A DNA stretch of 64,000 nt from Mortierella sp. BCC40632 (GCA_011634665.1 WAEK01000020.1:836501-900500), one strand, 5' to 3'; shown: positions 11,687 through 24,148, counted from the stretch's first letter. Translations and numbers: made by a program. The notes: generated by a model not told the origin, from the sequence alone.

Positions 11687-11905
11687 TTAGATAACGATCT
11701 GGCCTCCGTGCATCATGGTGTCCATGAGCTGATGCATTGTCTGGGCCTCCTGCTTGGCTGGGGTCTTGGAGCTCGAGGCGGCGGCTGAGGAAGAGGAGGC
11801 TCCATTAGGACGATGTTCAGGGTCCGAGGTAGAGGTACGAGGAGTCTGGGCCGGGGTGTGGGCAGCAGAGGTGGTCTGGTTCTTGTGGGACTTGAAGAGA
11901 GACAT
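11687..11905 (-). CDS. small TPAQTPR-motif protein A
   Basis: Single-exon protein of 72 residues with no known function. It starts MSLFK, continues with a Lys/Asn/Ser/Thr-rich segment and HTPAQTPRTS, then an Ala/Ser-rich linker, and ends in a short possible amphipathic helix (MHQLMDTMMHGG). A second copy at 15406-15603 shares M-x-LFK and TPAQTPR-S-S, so the pair is clearly paralogous; conservation at the protein level supports both as real genes despite their size. No signal peptide or membrane segment. A TATA-like box lies about 135 bp upstream. I recall short fungal proteins with the same TPAQTPR block, but have no function to attach. The T-P pairs are plausible proline-directed phosphorylation sites (inference). 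Confidence 0.7.
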   Translation of the reverse strand: MSLFKSHKNQTTSAAHTPAQTPRTSTSDPEHRPNGASSSSAAASSSKTPAKQEAQTMHQLMDTMMHGGQIVI

Positions 11906-12039
11906 GGTTATTGTGATGGTGATAGTAGGATTGAAGAAAGGGATGAAATAATGTAGTTGAGGCGAATAGTTGTATTGGCTTGAAAAGAGGAAAGGAGCTG
12001 TTGATGATGGAGAGAGACTGGAAGGGCCAGGATGGGTCT

Positions 12040-12047
12040 TATATACT
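12040..12047 (-). promoter_or_regulatory. TATA-like box of small protein A
   Basis: AGTATATAAG on the minus strand, about 135-140 bp upstream of the start at 11905. Confidence 0.5.
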
Positions 12048-14973
12048 TGCGGCGAGACGTCTTTAATTTCTCTTAGGATCGGATAGAGTCAGCAGCAGGG
12101 GCGGCAGTTCGGCTATGCTTTGTCCTCTTGTTGTCATCATCGGACTGGAATGTGGCAGAAAATAGCTATTCCGTTCGATTGTTCTCTGAAATCCAAAAAA
12201 GAAAATCTGAGCGTTTGGACCTCTTGTATTTCGGCTGTTGGAAAGTTAAAGAAAGCCGAAGAGAAAAAGAGGGAATTTGTCAGAGTGCTATTTCTCGGTA
12301 ACATGCATCTACCACAGAGAGAGATCCATGCTCTTGCTGAGTTATTCTTTGTTGCTGTTGCTGTTGCGGTCGTTGTGGCATTCCATTCATTCTTTCATCA
12401 CTCCGCCCCATCGTTGCTGAGCATATTTTCCCTCAAACCCTTTTTCTTCCCAGGAAAACAGAGAAAAAAAAGAAAAGTGCAATGGAATTCTGTTCCTGGT
12501 CCACGATGGGGTAATGGTCGAAAAGGGCCACTCCGCTTGACTCACTTCAGATTCCGCCCGTGGACAGTGCACGACCCACACATCGACAAAGACTCTTGCC
12601 TGACGACAGCTTGTCTGTCAGAGCCGAAACCGTATCAGATGCTAGTTCATGGTAGAGAAAGTCTAGACCGTGGGTTGTCATTACTCTTCCTTCCTTCCTT
12701 CCTTCCTTTCCCCCACTCTTCCGAGTGCTATGACAAACCATGTCCTTTGTATGTTTTATCCAGAGTGCTCTAGGAAAAAAAGAAAAGAAGAGAAAAATAA
12801 AAAGACCACAGAGTCTAGAGTCTGGAAAAAATCGACCCTGCAGTGCCTTCTGACCCGAGTAAAGCCTTTTGTTAAGTTGCTAAATAGGGGAGAGGCGATT
12901 GCTGACTATCCCCTCCCCCAGAGGAGGAAGGGAGGGGGGGGGGACATTGCCCGGACCAACGACAACGTTCCCTTCACCCCATGCCATGCATCGGGCTACA
13001 ATTGAAGCGGAGATTTGATTTGTGAGTCCGAGAAGTGAGGGGCAGAAATGCCTCTTTACCCCTTGTCAATTATAGGACTTCCGTTGTCTTTCTTTCTCTC
13101 TCACTCATGCTCACAATTCACCCGAAGAGACAGATCAATTCCAAAGATGAGTCTAGTTCATCTTCTTGATCGTCATCAGAATGAAGAGTCAGATGAGAAG
13201 AATTTCTTTTTATGCGACCACTGCAGAGAGTGACACGCTTGGAGAGAGAGGAAGGCTTGAAGAACGAGTGGCGGGGGGCAGGGGCGGGAAGGAATGTGAT
13301 ATCTTTCTCTATTTTTGCTCTGCTACGTACCACATACCTCTTCCAGTGAACCATCTTTCCCAGGACCACCTCTTTTTTTTATTTTCAAAACCCAGCCAAG
13401 TAAAAAAGAAATAAGAAAGGACCAATTGAACGTCCTTGGGTCGCCATGTCCCCCATGGCTCACTTATTGACCGCTTATCCAATAGGCCAAACTGGAGAGA
13501 CCAACAAGAGATGATTGAGAAGAGGGCGACTTTCTTCTGTCTAGAAGGTGAAGAGAAACGCCTAGACTCACATTCTCACAGTCAGGTGTCCCCCTACCTT
13601 TCAAAAAAAATGGGCCGCATAGGGGATTGTCCTCTTGGGTTCTAGCTTTCGTTCTTCCTACGGAGGGAAACCAAGTCTGAGGTCTTGATAATGGCTTTAA
13701 TTCAGGGGATGTGTGTGTGTGTGGGAGAGTGAGAGAGGGAGAGAAAGTACCCACAACAACGGTCCCCTTCAAGGAGGGTATTTTGCAAACTGGAGCGGAG
13801 GAGGGGGAGAAGAAGAAACTATCTTTCAAGCAAGTTGTATCGAGCGCTAGAGAAGCCAAAAGTCGATCTAGGCAGAACACGGGTATCTCTGATCCTTTCA
13901 TCGGGCTTGATCGTCTGTTTCCGAGTCGACAAAGCATTGACTGGAGTGGACTTGTCCTCGTTCACAGAAACGAGGTTTGCTTTGGTCATGTCAGGAGGAG
14001 GCAAACGGTGATGTCTTGGGACGCAACAGCAATCAAGGATCAAGTCTTTCATGATAATGGCAAAAAAAAAAAAAAGGAAGTGTTGGATTCGATTTTTTTT
14101 TTTGGAAAAGAAATGTGTGTGAGAGAGAAGAGGAGGAGCCGCTAGGGAGATACGAGTTGTTTTTTTTCTATTCTTTTATCTTGTCTTTTCTTGTATACGC
14201 GCTTGCTCTGGAATAGCGGTCCTGGGAGGGGAGGAGGGGATTTTTTTTTGATGAAAGAAAAGGCACAATGTAGAAATGGTCATCTTTGGTGGATGTTGCC
14301 CACTCATTTATACCACACCTTGACGAAAAGAAAAAAAAACCAACACATATACAAGTGATCTTTGTCTTTGAGTTTTCTCATGCTTGAATACTACAGGGTT
14401 CAATTGCTTTGTCTCTTGGCGGTCGACCAGTCGACCGGTTGATTGCCCTTCATTCCTTAACAGGTAACCATGCGACAAACGACCAGGGTCACCCATAACT
14501 GGTGGGATCTCAAAACTAGGCCATGGACGTCTAGAGCAAAGGGACTGTATTTTTTTCTCTCTCTCCTCTCTCTTTCTTTCTTTCCTACCGTGCCTTGGCA
14601 AATCTTAATTTCTGCTTGCGCCATCAAAAATCTTCCTACAGTGAATGGGTCTTGGCGAAACCCAATACTCCGAGAGAGAGAGAGAGAGAGAGAGAGAAAG
14701 AAAAAAAAAACGGGTACCTGGGAGAGATAGTATTGATCGGCAGAGCTGCCTACTGGTGATTCATGTAATCCGCAAAAGAAGAGAAAAAAAAAAACTAGAA
14801 TCTACGCCTGCCTTGCCAAACAAAAAAAAAAAAAAAAAAGGACTGGTACTATTGTCCCCTCAGAGAGTATGGATCTCACGGGTCCCGGGCGGTAGGGGAT
14901 GCCCTCAAGCAGTTTTGTTTCAGAGTCACCTTCTGATGAAGAGCAAAATAAACAGGGGATATGGATTCTCAGT

Positions 14974-15013
14974 GTAGCGTAGCGTAGCGTAGCGTAGTGT
15001 AGTGTAGTGTAGT
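14974..15013. repeat. compound pentanucleotide repeat (GTAGC)4(GTAGT)4
   Basis: Four GTAGC units are followed without interruption by four GTAGT units and then a T run. The two halves differ only by C to T at the fifth position. Confidence 0.9.
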
Positions 15014-15405
15014 GTTTTTTTTTTTTTTCGGCCTACTATTCTACCAAAGAAACCTGGTGACAAAAGAGAAAAAAAAAAAAAGTTGGACAGCATGTTACTT
15101 TTTACTATTATCTCTCTCCCCTCCCCTTCGAAGTTTCATTTGTGTTTCTTCTTTCACGGTGAATGGTTTATTTACTACGGAAAAGAATGCAAGATGTTCA
15201 TTAAGATGGGGGGTATGAAATGTGTGGGTGTGTAATCACAGAGGACGTTGTTGTATGAGTGAATGCTTGTAATGCCTGGAACAAACTCCTCTTCCCCCCT
15301 CCCTTCCTCAGGTTGGGGGAGAGGGAGAGGGATGTGGGACTGCCCCTAAAGAGATTCCTTTTCGTATCTCTTTAGAAGAGAAAACAAATCGTTGTCTTGA
15401 ACCCA

Positions 15406-15603
15406 TTAGAAAAGGCTGGGTCCCGAGAGTCCGTTGCCAAAGGTTCGTGTCATGGCTACCTCGACGGCCTTGTCAAGGGTCATGTTGCTCTCTTGCTTGC
15501 CAGAGGTTGGTCGCTGGATCTGCATAGACGACCTGGGGGTTTGTGCTGGGGTTGAATCAGCAGAGCTGGTCTTGTTCTTGGAGGCACGCTTGAAGAGAGG
15601 CAT
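15406..15603 (-). CDS. small TPAQTPR-motif protein B
   Basis: Single-exon protein of 65 residues, paralogue of the one at 11687-11905 and on the same strand 3.5 kb away. Starts MPLFK, then NKTSSADSTPAQTPRSSM, then an acidic/basic helix-like C-terminus (LDKAVEVAMTRTF) ending in Phe. The C-terminal half differs from copy A, where it is Ala/Ser-rich, while the N-terminal 25 residues are well kept, so the motif region is probably the functional part. TATA-like box about 110 bp upstream. Function unknown; no domain recognised. Confidence 0.7.
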   Translation of the reverse strand: MPLFKRASKNKTSSADSTPAQTPRSSMQIQRPTSGKQESNMTLDKAVEVAMTRTFGNGLSGPSLF

Positions 15604-16625
15604 TATAGTAGATGTGTGAAGGGTAGTGGTGGTTTTGGTGGTTTTGTTCTTGTAGGCTGAGTCGTGTTGATGGTAATGAGATGGAAACTAGGGCGAAGCA
15701 TGGTGGGTTTTATACCTTCCCCTCAACCCCACCAGTCCATCATGGCCGTGCTATTTTTTTTGCTCTGCCACTGTTTCTTCCTTTTGGCCCAACTCCGCGT
15801 CCTCGGTGAATGTCCTCGACTTTTCTATCAGCCAATGCAACGAAAATGGAATTCTTTCTTGAGCAATTTTCGCCGCGCGCTTTCCCCTTCCATAGAACTG
15901 AAAAAAAAAAAGAGCTGCCGTTCAGAACGTCCCTCACTACCGAATCGAGTAACCATGCGTCTATTGTTATCGCACTGTCGAGAACGTTCCATTTTGGTGA
16001 AGATTTTCCCCCCTCGACCCTTTGAAGCTCCGACAATGTATTGTCGATCGCGGTGTTTTTGGTGGTGTCTGGCGTTCATACTTTAAGTCGAATGAACAAA
16101 CTGACAAACTCAACCAATCCAAAAACCATTCAACCCTACCTCCAGGACTGAAGGATTACCAGGAATATTCAGCAACCATGCATATGAAATTCAAATGCTG
16201 AGTTCAGATTCTTTGGGCAGAGTATGGAAGGTACCATCTCGAAAACGGCCAAAGACTCTAACCATTCAGATGACCCTTTTCGAGCAATGGTCATATGCTG
16301 TCCATCTGAAAGGCGGACAAGAGATCAATCTTAGGTAGCAGACTTTCAGTCAATTAGAAGAGGGAGTTGGAGGAAGTCTCTACGTGAGCGTCAGTTGTTC
16401 ACTCAATCCAAAAGTACTGCGAATGGTTGGCCGTCTTTCATTAATCCCCCATGTTCAAATCGATTGGGCCTATTCCATCCGGTGACTTTCTTTCAGTCTT
16501 TCAATTTCTATCTTCATAATCGGCTGTTTGATTCTACTGGGATTCTCATTTGTTGAGTATTCTCCTTTCGTAGCCTCTTATGCCTTAGTCCTATCTTTCA
16601 AGACTCTGGCCTCTGGTTTATTATT

Positions 16626-16669
<44 letters not shown>

Positions 16670-17744
16670 CCGTCCGTACATTCACTGACCGAGATACGGC
16701 AAAGTGAAGCCAGTCTAGCGACAGAAATGTTTGAAGTCAAACCCTCTTTAATGAAAAAAAGAAAGAAAGAAAATAGTCGAGCAGGATTTATTTATTTCTC
16801 CATCCAGACTACAAGTTAGCCTGGAGAAGGAAAAGGGAAAGGGAAAAAGAGGAAGGAGGGGGAAGGGGAAGGGTATGAGATCCTAATGCGCAAAAGTGCA
16901 GCACAGGTTCCCTCCCCCTCACCCCTTCCAAGGGCTATCTATAATTCATTGACGTGCAAGACATTGAAGGAAGGAATAAGTTCCTAAATCAACCCGCAAA
17001 AAAAAAAAAAGTAGCGTGTTTCTGTCTGCTTGTCCTTCTATCTGTTCAAAAGTGAACAGAGAAATCGATTCCTTGAGAATCCTCTCTCCCCTGAGAAAGG
17101 AAAAAAATAAAGTGCATTTCCTTCAGGAACTAGTCTGTAAATTGACCGTTCATTGATAACTTGAATGATTCGCAAATAGCAAAAGAGAAAGTAACCCTAG
17201 ATGAGATTCTCGCGGATAGCTTGATGGCTCGATGGATCGACATTTGACGGACTGGCATTAGTGGTAGGAGACGGTCTTGAGATGGAATTGGAAAAATGTG
17301 GCATAAAGTGGACCATGTCTGGCTGTTTCCGGAGTACAGTCATTTTTTGAGTGAAGGGAGAAGTGAGGAGAGTGGGGAGTCAAAGAAAAGAAAAAGAAAA
17401 AAAAAAGAAAAAAAAAAAAAAAAAAAAAAAAAGTGGGACCGAGGAAAGCTGGCAGACAATGTTTGTTGTTGGATGTTGACAAAGTTGGTCCTTTATAATA
17501 GGCTAGTATTTATACAATTCTGGGGACCCGGAACTTTCCATGAAACAAAGAGCTCAGGCCATGCACATGAGAAAGTGATTTTTTGGGCTTCGCCCTCTCG
17601 CTTCGCCCTTTCCTTTCCGAGGGAGGGAGACATCGGTCACGGGAAACAGCCAGATGTATAAAAAAAATAACCGAACCTGTTTCTTTTACTACTTTACGAA
17701 ATATCAACAAACAAACATAAGGGGCAGTGTTCTGGGCTGCCTTG
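15604..17744. other. intergenic, no gene seen
   Basis: Contains a (GA)n tract at 16628-16666 and a long A run at 17396-17432. The stretch 16090-16600 has normal complexity but no long open frame and no motif I recognise; it could hold an unrecognised non-coding element or decayed repeat. Confidence 0.45.
15707..15716 (-). promoter_or_regulatory. TATA-like box of small protein B
   Basis: GGTATAAAAC on the minus strand, about 105-113 bp upstream of the start at 15603. Confidence 0.5.
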
Positions 17745-20700
17745 TTAATTCAGACTAGTCATGCGAAAGGTTCTATTGCTACGCTTGTTTTTTTGGACGC
17801 TTGTGTTCCGGCCTCGTTGGTCAGATGTCGCGTTATTGGTGGCAGACGTAGTAGTCGTGGTGGTAGTCGTTCCGCTCACACTTGACTTGGAGGAGCTGCG
17901 AGATGACGATGTCTTTATCGACTGAACAGGACCCGGGATAGGAGGTGACATGGCTGTTGGCGACACTGTCTGTGCCTGTCCATTGCCAAGCACAGTATCT
18001 GGATGAAACATCACAGTAGTTGCTGTCGCTGTCTCTTGACTACTTGTGCTTGTAATCGATGACGATGACACCTGAGAAATATTGCCGGCCGACAGACTAG
18101 AGCTACTGGATGAAGAGGAGGATCTTCGACTCTCACCATTGACAAAAATCTCTGGCGTTGGAGGGTGTGATTCCATTGTCTCAGCCATATTGGCCAAGTC
18201 CTCCTGGGCCAGCGTCGTATTGACATGAGGTGGCAAAGTGGTAGATAACTCTGAATGACCAAGGTCTGAGCTAGATTGGAATCCTCCATTTCTACCAAGG
18301 AACTGACTGCTTGGAGGCGACCCCATCGGAGACAAAGAGGACATTGATGGTCCACTCGATGAATGAGCTCGGTGGAAAGGCGGTGCTGGTGGTCTTTGTC
18401 TCGAGACACTGGATGCTCTGTAGCCGCTTTTACTTCGACGAGGATTATATGACCTTTGTGTGGTGGAGGTGAATGTAATACTAGCGGTGGAAGGCGGCGA
18501 ATCCACCGACACCTCAGTAGTGCGGCGGACTCTGCTTCTGTCTCGATGGATAGATCCTTCTTCCCCACCTAGTCTCGCTTGACTGTCCTTACTCTTTTGA
18601 TCATGAGAGAACTCCTGAGCATCAAGTAGAGTTGATTTTGAATGCGAGTTCGAAGTATCTTCGCCTTCGCCGGAAGGCGTAGCTGGAGACGAATTGGATC
18701 GCCCAACACCCCCAAATGACATCGAGGCCGAGCCCTTGAGCGCAGCTGCATTAGTTGAAGAATGAATCTTACTAAGAGTGGAGATGGTACGTCTGGCTCC
18801 TCCATTAGGCTCACTAGGAACAGAGTTCATAGGGGGTCGTGGCTGAGGATACGGACGGTGGGCCTCAAATCGGCTCAAGCGCAGTCGGTAAATGATATCA
18901 TCCAATGTATGCTCAATACTACAATGGTTCTTGATAATCGAGATTTCTATTATTTGATAAGAGAAAGGAGTCGTAAGAGCCAATGTTAATGCTGACCCTC
19001 ATTTCAATTTGTAGGTTAGGAAATGTATTGTACAGTGCCACACGAAACCATACTTGGCCATGTTGCTCGTTCGCCTTTAAGAGTTGCGTTCACCAGAGTC
19101 TCAACAGTTGGATTGGTGACGATGTTGACGTAGTCTTCGACATCCAAACTTGGAACAATGGTAATATCTCCATAGTATCTCTGATTCATAATGGATTGCG
19201 TCTTGTGAATTAGCCCAGGAGTAACTCCTAGGATCGAAAGCTACGAATACCAATAGATGTTAGTCCGTGTTCTTGGTGTTACCACGAGGGGCCCATCTTT
19301 TTTCTCTGGAACGAGAGCAATGAGGATTTATTACCTGATTCAGACGGTGCTGAATTTCTGATCGAGCTTGGTAGAGCATCCAACCCAATGCACGGTTGAC
19401 GGGTGAGCGTGCCAAAGAGTTTTGTAAGAACGGAACGATATACGGGTTCACTTGACAGACAATAAAGTGGTTCACGTTGAACAGTTCCGACAACTTGTTC
19501 ATAGGCAGGTCGCTATATTCCCAGGATATTATAATCATTAGAGCCTTGCTTCGCTAATCCAACATGCACGTAACAGATATCTGGTAATCATTCTTACTTG
19601 TCTACCGAACCATCAATCCAGTGATAGCCTAGAAAACAAAAGGACGTGAACAATGCTTAGTTGACCAAGATCCAAGCCGAGTCACTTGGGGTATGGAGCA
19701 CTGCAATCATGTAATACTTACGAGACGGATTCCACTGAACTTCCTCTCCATTCTTATCCTTTGCCATCAGTGGCGCCGAATTGTAGATAAACGGAGCGGC
19801 GCATGAAGTTGCCCTTTAAGCAGATAGAATCAACAGCGAGTTAGTTACAGGAGGCCCACGGAAAACAAAAACCAAGGAATTGCATTCAATCCACGAGTCT
19901 TCACTTACACGGCAGACCAAATAAGCACATTGGGCGCAGTAAGGTAATTCAAGAGTCGAGGCATATCAAAGTTGGAAGATGTGCTGACAGTGACATTAAG
20001 GATACGTCGGGTTCGGTTATACGCTTCCTGGAATGTCACATCACCAATGTTATCTTTCAGCGCGCTCTTGAGCACCTGTGCGTCAAACAGGGCACCTATT
20101 CGTTTTTTTTTTTTTTTTTTTTTTTTGGATGAAAAAAAGTTAGAGACATCAGAGTGGATTTCAATAGAGATATTGGTCAAGATGAATTGCCTGGGCTATC
20201 TTACCATTCTTGAGAAAGTGAATGATCCGAGCCAACACATCGCCCTTCTCTTCTTCAGAGTAGAAGCATGTCTATAGCCAAAGAAAGAATGTTAGTAAAT
20301 CTCACTTACAAACTCATTCGTACTACCAAAATAAATAAACAAATAAATAAAAGAGTATAAACAAAGATCGACAGCAACTATAACTCGTTGACATTACAAA
20401 GTTGAATCGCTCGAATTGAAGTATCGTAGGAATCTCTTCGTCCGTTTTGGTACATAAAATAGCGGCAATGATGGATCCACACGAGGATCCAGAGATGATT
20501 CGAGGCAAAAGCTTGCTCTCGTGCAAAGATTTGATCACACCGATATGAATGAGGCCTGGGACAAACGAATTAAAAAAAAAAAAAAAAAAAAAAAAAGTAG
20601 GCGATGTACATGAGTATGTGTTATTCGTCAATGGGTGAGGGTACTCACCAAATGAAGCCTAGGCCTTGTGTGAAAAAGAAGACCCTTTCCATTCAACAAA

Positions 20701-22095
20701 ATCCTTACCCATAGCAGCTCCTCCGCTAAGCAAGAGTGCCGTTCGACCGAGCGCCTGGCGAGTGTGAGTGAAGAACTCGAGCTTGGCCGCCATTGAAAAG
20801 TCCTCACACTCGGTGTTGCAAATGTCATTCAGCTGACGAATGACCTCTGCATTATAATCCTCGATCAGGCGCTTTGTGCCAATGATGGTTTGCGAATAAA
20901 GCTAAGCGTAGGTTCAAAACCATTTAAGGAAATGAGTGTTCCATGGCTCGCATTGTGTATTAGAGAACTGAAACCAAAATAGACCAGATGGAAATGGAAA
21001 TTTGAGTAACCTACTTGGGATCGCCCGACATTGCCCAGGTTACGTGAAAGCGATGTGCGGAGCAAGAAGATCTTTGAAGCAAGATCATTGGACTTTCTCA
21101 CTTTATGCAGCTGTGCAAGTCGCTCTTGCAAGAGTTCATAGTCATAGTGTGGAGAAACAGGATCGTTTTTCCAAGCGTCTTTTCCTTGAAGACGGTCAAG
21201 CGCCATGGCTGCACCGGACCATTGGTCATAATTCGTAGCTGCCTCGAGCAAATGCCTATAGTATGCTGTCGAGTCTTGCGATCGCATCAGAGACGCGTAA
21301 ATTCTCTACAAGACAGTCCGCCCGGTCCAAGAATGAAAGGTCAGCTACTTTTTTTTATATATATATAGAAGAGTAGAGTTGTAGGATGCATAAGGTCTCC
21401 TGACATTGTCTATTGAACTTTGGACAGCCTACCTTTGACCAATACTTGCCGACTGCGTAGGCGACTGAGGTAACAGCAGAGGAGACTGTCTGAGTAATGC
21501 CTGTTTCTTGCGCCTGCTCATCCTCATCAGGATACACTATCTGGCTTCTCGAAGACAATGGATCTTCTTCGTCCTCGTCATCGTGCCATTCTGCAGATCC
21601 ATAGGACGATGACTGACGGTTGATGCGTGGTCGTAGAGACTTTGTCTCTTGCCCAACCGAGTAGCCGGCCCTGTTGTTGATAAACTCGAGACGATGCTGC
21701 AGCTGGTTCGGGAGGACGCCTTCGCTGCCATTGCCTATGGCAAATTTAGGCGTATGACGGCCACTGGAACGGACAACATCGGCCCTGGAAGACGAGGCGA
21801 GGATGCCTTCGCCGATAGTTGTCGCCGCAAGGTTGTCATCATTCTCCAACAAGATCTCTTCGTGGAGCACTCTACCATCGTCTTCATAGTCTTCTGCATA
21901 CTGGCTATCGTCAACGTCGTCTTCACGGTCGTCTTCGTCTTCGTCGTCCAGGTCGATGTCTTCCTCATACTCGTAGAGACTGGGAGGTCCTGTGCTACAA
22001 TGGTCCGAGTAAGGGTAGGGAAGGGTAGTGTCGGCGATGCAGAGGTCAAAGTCCTCGTCGATCGTTGGACTGATGAGCGGAGAGACCCTACTCAT
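17745..22095 (-). CDS. patatin-type triacylglycerol lipase (Tgl3/4/5, SDP1 family)
   Basis: Predicted lipid-droplet triacylglycerol lipase releasing fatty acids from stored fat. Eleven exons: 22095-21433, 21305-21015, 20901-20709, 20555-20398, 20271-20205, 20095-19909, 19813-19722, 19628-19598, 19512-19335, 19240-19054 and 18946-17745, closing to 1082 residues. An acidic N-terminus (about 220 residues) precedes the DUF3336-type region with LDRLQG and KNDPVSPHYDYELL. The patatin core follows: glycine-rich SGGAAMG (about 377-383), nucleophile motif GSSCG (Ser near 407) and DGS (Asp near 556), the Ser-Asp dyad of this family. ERATWPKIS and HCSIEHTLDD are typical of the end of the domain. The last 350 residues are Ser/Thr-rich and probably a phosphorylated tail. 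The start at 22095 is the first ATG of the frame. Divergent from the PacC-like gene. Family call is firm; the assignment to one Tgl number is not possible here. Confidence 0.92.
20649..20658 (-). other. possible 10-nt cryptic micro-exon in lipase intron 3
   Basis: GCTTCATTTG on the minus strand is flanked by CTAG and GTGAGT, that is by a splice acceptor and a near-perfect donor. It resembles the start of the true next exon (GCCTCATTC). Inclusion would shift the frame, so it is either a decoy or a poison exon. Confidence 0.25.
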
Positions 22096-23205
22096 TTGCC
22101 GGATCAAGAATGGGAAAGCGCTTTTTTATCCTAGTTCCACAGAATAGACACGAGTGCTGTGTCGGAGTCGGTGTCCGCGTTGCGGTGGTGGTTGAGAGGA
22201 GAGGTTGAGAGAGGGGGGAGGGGGCCTTTTTTTTTTTTCTTTTTCTTTTTTTATCTTTTTGGGAGATGGTGCCTTGCAAAAAGGGTAAGGAATAATGAAT
22301 GTATGGGCTGGGTCGATGGGATGTCGGTCTGTGACAATGTGAACGAGCGGAACGATGAAGATGCAATGATGGGGCCAGGAGGTGGATGTAGAGATGAAGG
22401 ATGGGATGGGTAGCTGCACAGAGTTGAATGGAGCAGAGAGTTCATTAAGGACAAAAAGATTGCCTGCTTGCTTGCCTGTCCGTCCGTCTGCCAGAGCTCA
22501 GACTGACTAGAGACAGCGACGGATCCAGCGCTTCCCTGAACCAAAAAGCATGTGAAATCATATCGAATCCGTCCCCGCACCTGCACGCGGTCTCTGTTTA
22601 CCATCTGTTGCTGCCAATATCCCGTTGCCATCGCCCCCGTCACCTGCGAGTACATCTTGGCTACGGTGACAGTCGCGACAACGGTTTTAGCGGACCCGGT
22701 CAATCTCCTGTTGCCTTCTCTCTACCCGCAGGATTGCTGTGATGCCTGTCCTCTCCTTGGGGCAAATCCTTGGATCAAACATCTTAGCAGAAGGAAGGAG
22801 GAGAAGAGGAGGGATGGGGGGGGTGGTAGGAGAATGTTCCGACTGCGGGGGATGTGTGCCTGCCATGATTCCCAAATAGGAAGAAAGAAGTGCCGATGCG
22901 GTGCCACAACCCATCCAGCTCCACCACCCAAGTCCTGGGAGCGCCAGTAGGGCGGCGGACCAAAACAAAAAAAAGTATAACTATGACGTGAATCATTCAT
23001 CCAGGTGGACAAGTTTGCGAGAGAAGACTGGGTACTCTTCACCTGATCCTGCCACGGTTTCTCTGCCCAACAGAGAGGCCCAACTCCACATCCCTTATCC
23101 TGAGCTCATGGGTGGTTGTTGGGGGTGGACAAGACGCTCTGTGCATCTCTCTTTTCCGTATGGTGCATATCCCCAGTGGGCACGGAGGTGGTGTTGTGCA
23201 TAGGC

Positions 23206-23236
<31 letters not shown>

Positions 23237-23929
23237 ACCGTACTCTGGGGTCATGGAGAGATTGAGTTCTCCTCCCCAAGGGTGCAGCAACAAGTCTAGT
23301 TCTGCGCGTGCTCTCACTTGTCGTGGGCATTCTCTCGCTCGTGACCTGGCCATTTTATATCAACGTGGCAGCGCAGCCATGCAGCTATTCATCAAGGACA
23401 GTCACTCACAATTGGTTTTCACTCCACCCGCCAAAAAGAGAGAGAGAGAGAGAGAGAAAAGAAAAGAAAAAGTGAAAGAGAAAGAAAGAAGATGCGGATG
23501 TTCCACGGGGGAGGCTGTGGGGAAAAGAGATAGAGGAAGGGCTAATAGTGAGAGTGGGGCACCCGTGTCGTGCGATTCTATTCCTGGACACACACGGGAG
23601 CTTTTAGTTATGTCGTTCTTGGCAACCTTTATACATTTGTCTAGATCCTGTTCAGAGTTGCCTGGATGATGCCGCAATAAGACATCGGATGCACAGCACT
23701 GTGCAGCCTGGCCGCAGCAGTTAGACGAGTAGCAAAAGGGCGGCAGGGGTGACAATGGTGGAAAAGTTGGATTAACTGCAGACTGGCAAGGCGGGCGAGT
23801 GGCAAGGTAGACGACGGTAGTGATCCCGTGGCGTGGTGTGGCGTTTTGTCGGTGTATCGGAGTGTGGGGCGCTTCTTTCACTCATTCTCACTCACATTAT
23901 CACCGTCAGTTACAAAAAGAACAGCTAGG

Positions 23930-23954
23930 CTTGGCATTTTTCTGGACAGCCAAG
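23930..23954. promoter_or_regulatory. inverted pair of PacC/Rim101 consensus sites
   Basis: CTTGGC at 23930-23935 and GCCAAG at 23949-23954 form an inverted pair, about 570-595 bp upstream of the PacC-like start codon. The known PacC consensus is GCCARG. Autoregulation is therefore possible (inference); single hexamers are expected by chance, the close inverted pair less so. Confidence 0.35.
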
Positions 23955-24075
23955 ACCTGCCTGCTTGCGAACCAGTAAGAGCCAGTCACACTCCCTCATC
24001 GACCGCTCCTTTTTTTTCCTCTTTCTCGTTTTTTTTTTTTTGCCGCTTGCATCTCTCTACCCGCCTCTCTCTTTC

Positions 24076-24148
24076 TCTCGCTCTCTCTCTTTCTCTCACT
24101 TTCTCTTTCTCTCGCTCTCTCTCTTTCTCTCACTTTCTCTTTCTCTCT
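24076..24148. repeat. CT-rich tandem repeat, two units of about 36 bp
   Basis: The unit CTCGCTCTCTCTCTTTCTCT followed by CACTTTCTCTTT occurs twice in a row, in the leader of the PacC-like gene. Translation of this block gives long Ser/Leu/Phe runs that are not real protein. Confidence 0.6.

Larger units (their letters stand above)
11906..15405. other. intergenic, no convincing gene
   Basis: 3.5 kb between the two small-protein genes. Open frames of up to about 217 codons (12120-12773) exist, but they carry no recognisable motif and sit in DNA open in several frames. Simple repeats at 14660-14698 (GA) and 14974-15013 (GTAGC/GTAGT). Confidence 0.5.

Noticed and set aside
12120..12773. 217-codon open frame
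   Set aside because: No recognisable domain, several frames open in the same DNA, and no paralogue or splice partner.
22095..22107. Start of the Tgl-type lipase four codons upstream (TTG)
   Set aside because: Not an ATG; the first ATG at 22095 gives a normal N-terminus.
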